A stretch of DNA of 29,071 nt from Folioceros fuciformis (Eukaryota; Anthocerotophyta; Anthocerotopsida; Anthocerotales). Below the pieces are notes generated by a model, which did no database searches, was not told where the DNA came from, and worked only from the letters and a program-made list of their open reading frames with translations. A program made the position numbers and the translations under genes. The stretch spans positions 72,256-101,326 of the forward strand of contig JBNGIO010006081.1 of assembly GCA_049999805.1 (NCBI GenBank), written 5' to 3'. Positions 10,552 through 18,078 of the stretch are shown piece after piece (position 1 is the stretch's first letter; each line of letters opens with the position of its first letter).

Positions 10552-11297
10552 TCAGCAATCAATTTTGCTCCGATGCCAGCCCAACATGAGGTAGGGAGTT
10601 CTTACCGGTCGTTCTCGCCGACATTCCAATAACATCTGAACAAGACGCTGAGGCTCACACTTCTTTATCGTCATGGCGTTAAACAATAGGTGATATAGTC
10701 TGTAAGCATCAATAAAGTTGGAAATCTCGTCAAACGTCTGTTGCTGGGTAACGCAAAGAAGTAGCGCCTCCACTCCAATGTTCCCCATCTGTAATGTTGC
10801 CCATATCACCCACCCTGCTCTTCTCCTTTGATTCGGATAGGCGCCCCTATACCCCATTATAAACAATTTGAAGAGAGGAGTCCAAATCCAGTAGTCCTCC
10901 TCTGGCTCCTCCTCCTGCACAAGGATCCAATTCCTCTCTATAACATCCTCCACTACTACCTTCGCCAATAATCGCTTTATCTTCATAGTCTCCTCATAAT
11001 TGAAGGGCGATTGCATAAGAGGTGGCTCGCATTGGCGTTGGGAAGGCACAGTGCCTTCCATGTTCTCCCCTCCACCACTTGTAGTGCTCACCCTCCCACA
11101 TTGCAAGCTATGAGAGCACGATGCTCCCCTTGTTGGGGATGCCATTGCAACGGGCATAGGATCCACTACTCGCGGTGGCAACCTTTAGGTGTAGGCTTCT
11201 TCTTCCCCACACGTTGCTTCTTCACAGGAGCGCACTCCCCTTCCTGGTCCCCAACATCCCCACCTGCCCTTGCCTTCGCCCTGCTTTTGGTTGCCAT
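10552..11297 (-). pseudogene. N-terminal part of the ParB/methyltransferase gene, unknown domain
   Basis: The minus-strand ATG at 11297-11295 opens a frame starting MATKSRAKARAGG, with a basic stretch KKQRVGKKKPTPK that looks like a nuclear localisation signal. It stops after about 44 codons. One base of frameshift near 11185 connects it to a long frame (11181-10552, 209 codons) containing YEETMKIKRLLAKVVVEDVI and LFKLFIMGYRGAYPNQRRRA. I do not recognise this domain. Its orientation, its place at the 5' end of the minus-strand gene and the NLS-like start argue that it is the N-terminus of the ParB/methyltransferase protein, though a separate gene is possible. Downstream, 10536-10354 holds another short open stretch of uncertain status. 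Confidence 0.5.
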
Positions 11298-12489
11298 GTC
11301 CTCGAATGCGCAAAAGAGAACATATTCAATTCAGGCTTGCAGCTCCAATTTGCTTTTGATTACTACCACACGCCAACGCTCCGCTACAAGCTATGCGTAG
11401 TTGCGCCCAAATATGAACACCAAGGTTCCGTATACGACAACTAGTTGAAAGGCCTCTACCTGCACATTTGTAGCCTTTTATTTTGTCGTCTCAAATACGC
11501 TTAGTGTGTAGCAACCCTAGATCAAAATAGCAATGTCTTCAGGCCATATACATATTGGTATATATTTTACAGTACATCTAGTTATTGAAAAGGAGACAAT
11601 CATTACTAATTGGTTGATGGATTCGAAACCCGACAAATGATGGCGTTCCGCTACACCGTGAATCTCCACAATAGATACGGGTGCTGGCGTTCTTAATGAC
11701 GCCGGCTCTGCTTAATGCGTACCGAAGGATACAATGTCGTTGTGACGTTGCTGTGTGCCCGCCAATGTTGTTGATGATCTTCAATCTGGTGCCACAAGAC
11801 TTATTGTCAAATGCTTGCAGATCCTTTCACCTGCATCATATTACTAGAGATCAGGCACCAATATGACAGCGTACCACACAATATTGACCGCGCTGCACAA
11901 TGTGGAGGTCAACAATGTTAGCAATGCTTTTCGCTACCCCCGCTTTGCTATTGAAATTCTTCTAGCCTGTTGTGCTCTTCACCTCTGTAATCGCTGTAGT
12001 GGTTAGGTATAGGACGATTTGTCTACTTTCATTGTACAAGACCCAATGGGTAGATTGAAACGGAGGCGCCTCATATTGAACAAGCAGACATCAGGAGCAT
12101 ATGGAAGTGTTGATAGGGCCGACTGCATTCCTCACAGATGGAAGGTACAAGGGCAGCACTACTTGCAACCACCACTAGCTTGTCCGTCGCTTGAAGGGCA
12201 TCGCTGCATTACTGATCGTTGCTCCCGCCTTTCGCAGGGGGGAGGGGAGGAGGAAGAGGCCGATCAGGCCGCCCACACAGAGGGTGGGCGCCGGCTAGCC
12301 GGCGCCCTCCCTACGTGCGGGCTTTTGTGCTTATGGTAGACCCGCTCAACCCATTCCATGCGAAGCATAGCTAGGTTTTGTGGTGACACATGGCCCGTCT
12401 AAGAGTCCCCGAAAGTAGGGTTTAAAGGTCGCGAAATCCTACTCAAGTGTCGTTGCGGTGAGTTTGGCACTTGACAAAATGAATCTAGC
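11298..12489. promoter_or_regulatory. Spacer between the two divergent transposon genes
   Basis: About 1.2 kb separates the start of the minus-strand gene (11297) from the first recognisable transposase coding sequence (about 12490 plus). It should contain both promoters and perhaps the decayed N-terminus of the transposase. It holds the one perfect copy of the palindrome (12286-12307) next to a purine-rich stretch. Frames at 12019-12339 (plus) and 11784-11578 (minus) resemble nothing I know. Confidence 0.4.
12286..12307. repeat. 22-bp palindrome, copy 6 (perfect)
   Basis: GGGCGCCGGCT followed directly by AGCCGGCGCCC, a perfect 22-bp inverted repeat. Apart from one mismatch it extends by four more paired bases on each side. 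It lies between the divergent transposon genes. Confidence 0.85.
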
Positions 12490-14215
12490 AAATCAGCATG
12501 CTCAGTTCACTTGATATCCGAGCTCGTGCATGCAGAGAAGTACCATACTACTTTAGACACCCACCAAGATCGGTTATGCACAAAGCGTGCAAAGATGTCC
12601 AAGCATTAGAGCAAAAGCTATGTGTACTCACGGAAGTACCTGATGCTAGCAATCGATGGGATGGATCAAAAGAAAACAAAGATTCTGCACTTCGTACAAT
12701 GGGCCAAGAACCTATTTGAGGAAAGCCGAGTGGCAATGCATGTAGTGGGGTGTATGGTGCACACATGTGTACAATGTGAAGGCATAGCTGCATCTGGTAA
12801 ACTTGCGGAACAACGCAAACTTGACTATATCAATGATCCAAAATGTCATTCTCACATATGTTGGCATATTGCCAAAGGTTCTATACTTACAATTGGACAA
12901 CACATTCAGAGAGAATAAGAACCAACTGCTCTTCGCATACCTAAATATGCTCATGGATATGGGAATGTTTGAGAAAATCAAGGTTGGTTTTTTGCTTATG
13001 GGCCACACACATGACAAAATAGACCAGATGTTTTCATGTTTCTCAAAGAGCTTGTAGCACAAAGAAGTGCACACAGTGCCTTCTTTGGCAAATACTTTGC
13101 AAAACGCATACACGCCTACTCTAGAGGTGAAGGTCCTCACAGAAGTCCCAAATTTCATATCCCTTGTGTGGCCAGTTCAAAGGGGAGCAAGACGTAGCTC
13201 GTATAAAACGGCAGTGCGACGTTTGAATAATTTCTCGTTCTAACATAAATTCAAAATAACCTGCAAGTAGAGAGGGGACGAGGGCTCATTATAGTGATAC
13301 GAAGTAAGCAGTATTCAACGTCTCCCACTTGGGAGACAAAAGGAGGCTTGGAGTTTTTGAAATTTGTCGCGATGGCCACTATCTTTTCTACACCACTCCT
13401 CTCTCTATGAGCAAGGGACAAGAAAGGAATTGATACTAATATGCAACTAGTAGCCGGGGTTACCCACTTGAAGGAGGGCCTTGCCATGTTACTTTCCTGC
13501 ATTTCGATGGAGGACAAGCTGTGGTAGGATGAGTTTTGAGAAACCCAACATGCAGTAGCAGAAAATGGTAGAGAACAAAATAGAGCTCCCTCTACAGGTT
13601 CCGTGAAAATGGTTTTCGAGGGATGCACCCAAGGAGAGTGCTAAACCATTGCAAGTTCCTAATGAAACGTTTCTTGATGAAGCAGTGTTGAGGGAACTCC
13701 CATAGAGGGACATGTATATAGGCAACTACTGGTGGCCCATACAACAACAACAGCAGATGGATCCCATGAACGGTGATGTGTCTAAGATAAGGGAAGGAAT
13801 GTTCATTGCTACCCCATGCTGCACAGATACAGACAATCGGCCTTCAAGAATAGGAAAAGTGGAGGAAGTGCGAATGGAAGGTGCCAGGCCAACCTTGCTT
13901 GTCCATTGGTACCGAAATGCACATACTGATGCATATGAAGGGAACTATGTAGAAGAATTCATTGTCAGAAACAATAGACCGCAGGACGTCGACAAGGCAA
14001 GCTAGCAAGGGCGGAAGGCCAAACATCGCAAAAATGTTCAAGAGGTGTTTATGGATGAGACTGTAATCCTCTATTACGGTTTCAACCTCACAACAAGGAA
14101 GCATCTTTATGCCGCTGATAAAAAGGGGATTCAAAACAAACTCCATTAGTTGCGTGGAATGATAGAACCCCCAAGTGACCCTCAGATTATAGTCAGTGAT
14201 GATGAGTCACAGTAG
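12490..14215 (+). pseudogene. DUF7869-like DDE transposase, decayed
   Basis: Plus-strand pieces in shifted frames. About 12620-12800 reads KYLMLAIDGMDQKKTKILHF, with the first acidic residue of the catalytic core in a hydrophobic strand. After a +1 shift, 12803-13057 reads VLYLQLDNTFRENKNQLLFA and KVGFLLMGHTHDKIDQMFSC, the second Asp and the GHTH..ID..FS block characteristic of the DUF7869 group. Past a TAG at 13055-13057 the same frame continues to about 13170. From about 13640 to 14215 one frame runs through TAG codons at 13703, 14003 and 14147. It holds SRIGKVEEVRMEG and LLVHWYRN, the C-terminal module usual in such proteins, then ETVILYYGFNLTTRKHLYAA, ending SDDESQ-stop at 14213-14215. 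The RNase-H-like transposase function is inferred from the family. The middle part (13170-13640) is damaged, or an intron. Confidence 0.68.
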
Positions 14216-15066
14216 ATGCTTGTTGGCAGAGGCCTCCACCTGCCCCGTCTGTAGGTTTCCTAGAAGCAAATGCGTGTGAAATAGGGTGCCATGCCATTTT
14301 GGGATGAACCTTTGGCATGCACCTTCACCTTGGGACAGCAAGTGTCCCTGACAGTGAGAGGCTAGCGTTGCTATCCATCGGGGAGCAAGGGTTGGAATTG
14401 ACTAAACCCATTAGCGTTCATAAGATAGATGACGGTAGATAGCCACAATGTTAGGAGTGTAGTGAAACAAGGAATGTGTTCCATTACCGTTTGTATTGTC
14501 TTCATGGCTATAATGACAGAATTTGTCTGCATTATGTACAGCTGTGTACGAAGTTCCGATAGCAGTGGGTTGTAGCACATGATCCTAACACTGCCCACAT
14601 TTGAATATGTAGACCTGCCTTCATCATGTAAGTGGGGCGATGACATGTGCCCGCCGGCCGATACCTTTCGATGCACAACTTCCATGTTGAAGATCGGTTT
14701 CTATATTCCAAGGTGGGAAGATCATGTGTCCATACGAAAGTGGTATGGCCAATGAGAACAGGGAGCATGTGTTCCCATTGTCGGACCTAGACTTTGGTTG
14801 TCCAACAAGGATTCGCTTAATATCGTAAAACAATAAAGAAGACATCGGCATGGACGGTGTATGTTATGGGTTTAGATCTGCATATTGTGGGCGTGTTACC
14901 CGAGTGTCACACCATTACTGAGATAGACTAACCCCTATTATAGCACTTGCGTACAGCCGACTGTCCATGGTTGAACAACAATTTTGCAGCATATGGGCTT
15001 AAAAGCGCGGATTGCAACGCATGTTTGGGACCAATCCGAGTTTTTTGAGGCATTCACCCTCTTGAG
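14216..15066. other. Right-hand non-coding part of the transposon
   Basis: Between the end of the transposase remnant and the right terminal repeat. Short minus-strand frames (14685-14371, 14851-14624) resemble no known protein. No palindrome copy was found here. Confidence 0.4.
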
Positions 15067-15098
15067 CTTCATTTAGCCCTTTGCAACTTTGGCGTGTT
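15067..15098 (-). repeat. Right terminal inverted repeat
   Basis: On the minus strand it begins AACACGCCAAAGTTGCAAAG and pairs with the left end at 7039. Confidence 0.75.
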
Positions 15099-15134
15099 AT
15101 AACTTGATCATCAAAATTCTTCAAACTTGATAAG
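15099..15134. repeat. Right target duplication and remainder of the interrupted 60-bp unit
   Basis: ATAA (15099-15102) is the right target duplication. The 34 bp 15101-15134 are identical to part of the 60-bp unit at 6920-6953 and 6977-7010, showing that the element split one copy of that host repeat. Confidence 0.8.
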
Positions 15135-15539
15135 AAAGTTGAAGAAGCAGCAATTGTCATGGTGTGCAACTTGACCTTTTACACAGTGTAGGAAAAGAAA
15201 AAAATAAATGTTGTATCATGATCCCTAACGTGAGCCAAGTCTTAGTTTAAGGCTACATATATAAATTTGTGAATAAACCTAGGAGGTCCCACTAGAACCC
15301 CAAAACCTACAATCCCTATGGGGAAGTGATATCTCCCCCCACATATTAAAAAGAGGGTATGATGTTTGAGGGGACCAAACCTTATATTTGGCAAACTTAA
15401 CCCTAATAAGCCCCAAATGGAAGAGTTCTTAGGAGAAGAGTCAAAGGTTGGTTTTACCTTTCCCTTGGCTTTGAGGATATGAGTGTCGGTAAGTGTAAAT
15501 GAGAAAATGCATTTCGAGAACTGATAGAGACAGTAGAAA

Positions 15540-16290
15540 ACATCAACTTAAAATGCGTCATGGCAAAGAGGGCACTCTCTAATGGATTCCCATGTTTGGT
15601 GTCGCTATCAAGTTGATAATAGAGATTCATTCCATGGTTAGATTATGTTGGAAGTAAAACTTGGATGAAGAACCATAAAATGAGTAGACAAATGGGATAA
15701 GGCCAATGAGTTGCCCTCACATTCTCGAGTTGTGAGAAAGTGACAACTTGGAAAAGTGTGTTAAAAGCATTCTCAATGTCCATCTACAAAGCCACCCAAT
15801 ATGATTGTGACTTGAGGATAGTCTAAACACTAAAGATGGCAAACTCATAGCCGCATAAAAATGACAATCCCAAATTGGCGAGAAGAAAGATGTGCTTGAA
15901 ATTGCTTCCAAAGTTGCATTGCAATAATGCAACTAACAAGGCGCAAAACTACCTTCCCAATAGGAGTGGGATGGAATCCCAAAGTGGGCTTCTCCAAAGC
16001 AAGTAGCCTGCTTATCTCTAACACCTGGGACATCTAGTGAGGGGCGTCTAGACCTCTTTGCAAGAATTACCACCAAAGTAAAAAACATTAGAAAATCCAA
16101 TTGAGAGATCTTGTATGGAGAAATAATCTCAAAGATGGTTCCAAAGCATCCCTAACATCCCTCTGAACAAAAGTAGTGGGGCGATAAAGTCGCAGGACGA
16201 TGGAGAGGGCGCAACCAAAGACCAACTCGTTCAAACCAAAAGGCTCCTTCTTTTCATAAAGTCTAAAATGNNNNNNNNNNAACTCGTTCA
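15540..16290 (-). pseudogene. Non-LTR (LINE-type) reverse transcriptase remnant
   Basis: Minus-strand fragments in several frames. Around 16010-15880: LLALEKPTLGFHPTPIGKVV, then LRLVSCIIAMQL and SSRQFGIVI, matching the region before the catalytic core where these enzymes have a Pro-Ile-x-Gly segment. 15783-15721: MDIENAFNTLFQVVTFSQLE, equivalent to the D-x-x-NAF block with the first catalytic Asp. About 15600-15545: KHGNPLESALFAMTHFK, equivalent to the QGDPL..LFAL block. Upstream, 16290-16088 is likely the N-terminal part, but it spans a 10-N gap with duplicated flanks. The active-site YADD box was not found. Many stops and shifts; no poly-A tail or target duplications identified. It lies just outside the DNA transposon and probably belongs to an older insertion. 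Confidence 0.6.
16271..16280. other. 10-N assembly gap with identical 47-bp flanks
   Basis: The 47 bp at 16224-16270 and 16281-16327 are identical. This is the same arrangement and the same overlap length as at the other 10-N gap, which suggests unmerged contig ends rather than a biological duplication. Confidence 0.95.
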
Positions 16291-16327
16291 AACCAAAAGG
16301 CTCCTTCTTTTCATAAAGTCTAAAATG

Positions 16328-17290
16328 TTGTGTCGAATGATGTTATGGGATTCAGGTAGAGAACACCTGCTGTCCCTATGGTGATCTTAGAAGGTGTGGC
16401 CACAAGTGTTGAGCACAAAGCTTTAACAACTTGGGTGTACTCAACATCCCAACCTGGTGAGAGATATCTCTTAAGACTTGTGTTAAAAGGGTCTAGGCAA
16501 AGCTTATCCATCTTGGTAAACTCAAGCTAGAATTTTCTTGCAAATAAATCTTCCTCCTAAGGCCTACTAATCTCCTGATTGAAAACGTCAAACGAGAAGC
16601 AATCTCTTGATATTTTAAAAGAATTGCCCCCTGGGGACACCACATACAATCAAAGGGAGGAAGAGAAACAAAATATGAGCATCCTCCTCCTTCGGGTTTT
16701 TGTGCTAGGTGCTCCAATGATAAGTAGGAGGGGAACCATGCGTCGTTATCAATATGCCTTGGGAGACATTGGAAGAGGTGAGGGCACAAAAAGCGAGCAT
16801 AAAACAAGGCCATTAAGTGCTTTAATTACAGAAGCTTAAGCACTTGAATTCAAGGTAGTATTAGACCCACAACCAAGCCTTTGGTGGCAGCTCAAGCGGA
16901 GCCACCGAAAGAGGAGTAGGGGTAAGAGCGACATCAAAGAAAGGGATAAGAATCCTAGAGTTGCGCCTTTGTCAGGCAACAAGAGATCCAAAGAACAGGT
17001 CCATGACATCCAAGAGGAAAGGAGAAGAGGGAAAAAAGAAAAAATGATGTAGACTTGTTCTATATATGGGTGTATCCATCCACCTAGCTAGAGAAGCTTA
17101 GCTTAGCTTAGCTTGGGTGCGAAGGAAGGTTACGAGGATACTAAAAAAAGACAAGGGAAACCATGCATCTATCTTATGTATGTACCTTGTTTTAAGCGAA
17201 CCGAGCCAACGAAGGGCACCAGGCCGGGGAAGGTTAGACTAGGTTGGGTTATGCTAGGCGAGGGGAGGTGAGAGTAAAGTGAGCATCTGT
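16328..17290. other. Gene-free stretch, possibly remains of the retroelement
   Basis: Minus-strand frames at 16511-16320 and 16813-16493 could be upstream parts of the reverse transcriptase element, but I see no motif that proves it. From about 16850 the sequence is purine-rich on the plus strand. Short AGCTT repeats occur at 17095-17114. Confidence 0.35.
17095..17114. repeat. AGCTT microsatellite, four copies
   Basis: Four perfect AGCTT units in a row. Three tandem GAGCC units also occur at 17416-17430. Confidence 0.8.
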
Positions 17291-17924
17291 CTACATGGAA
17301 GGAGAAGGGAACGGGCTTTTTTGGACTGGACAGTCAGATTCAATCACCTTGCCAAGGTTTGCTGCCACTTTCTCCGACCTTGACCCAGAACAGATTAGCC
17401 CAGCCGAACTCAGCCGAGCCGAGCCGAGCCCAGAGCGCGCAGCTTCCTGCATTCCAGGGCCTCTTCTCCTGCTCCAATTGTAGTCTACCGCTCGGCACGT
17501 GCAGTACCACAGGTCCTGGCCCTGGAAGGCATCTCGCACCCCGATGCGTCTCCTGGTGTATTCACAAGGTGCCACATTCCACCGCGGCTATGGCGTCCGC
17601 TCCTGCTAGTGACCTACCGAGCTGGAGAAGCAAGCAGGCATCGTCGAGCGGACGGGGATCGGGGTGCAATCGCGATCCGGTTCCGGACGAATGTCGGATG
17701 GGCTTCCGCTGGTAGCCCGTACTGCCCACTCCAGCTGCCCTTGAACCGCACGGCCTGCGCCGCGTCCATGCTTGAGCCGAACCATACTGAGCCGGTGAAG
17801 GGCGCGAGCTACTTGTAGGGGCATTGTATCTCTTGGTCAGCCGTCCCAGGAGGAAGACGTGGGCGGAGGATGTGACTGGAGGGGGCGAACGGCGGGAATT
17901 GGACGTGGGAGGAATGACTGCGGG
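17291..17924 (+). promoter_or_regulatory. GC-rich region upstream of KEG
   Basis: GC- and CpG-rich sequence before the KEG coding region, likely promoter and 5' UTR, cut by the 100-N gap at 17925. Frames on both strands run through it, and some run into the N tract, but they show no protein-like content. No TATA box or splice donor can be assigned with confidence, so an upstream non-coding exon remains possible. Confidence 0.4.
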
Positions 17925-18024
17925 NNNNNNNNNNNNNNNNNNNNNNNNNNNNNNNNNNNNNNNNNNNNNNNNNNNNNNNNNNNNNNNNNNNNNNNNNNNN
18001 NNNNNNNNNNNNNNNNNNNNNNNN
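17925..18024. other. 100-N scaffold gap
   Basis: Exactly 100 N, the usual placeholder for a gap of unknown size. It lies 54 bp upstream of the KEG start codon, so part of the 5' UTR is missing. Confidence 0.98.
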
Positions 18025-18078
18025 GTCGATACGTAAGGGACAGGGGCATTGTTGCTGCGTGAGCTGCGGGAGGGCAAG

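Larger units (their letters stand above)
7039..15098. mobile_element. DNA transposon of about 8.06 kb with DUF7869-like transposase and ParB/methyltransferase gene
   Basis: The left end AACACGACAAAGCTGCAA and the reverse complement of the right end, AACACGCCAAAGTTGCAA, agree at 16 of 18 positions, and similarity continues with small gaps for about 30 bp. The element is flanked by ATAA duplications inside a host repeat whose uninterrupted copy is present next door. Inside are two decayed genes in divergent orientation: minus, 11297 to 7584 (basic N-terminus, unknown domain, ParB-like, DNA methyltransferase-like); plus, about 12490 to 14215 (DDE-type transposase). Six copies of a 22-bp palindrome lie between the coding parts. 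Both genes have frameshifts and TAG stops, so this copy is not autonomous. Large eukaryotic transposons with DNA methylase genes are known in other groups (for example KDZ elements); I cannot place this one in a named superfamily. Its 4-bp target duplication differs from the 8 bp typical of hAT and KDZ. Confidence 0.78.

Noticed and set aside
13251-13725. Minus-strand frames of 125 and 78 codons in the middle of the transposase
   Set aside because: They are antisense to transposase-like sequence and show no similarity to anything; treated as shadow frames.
18049-18078. In-frame TTG upstream of the KEG ATG
   Set aside because: Nuclear plant genes start at ATG, and the ATG at 18079 gives a start just before the RING, like the family.
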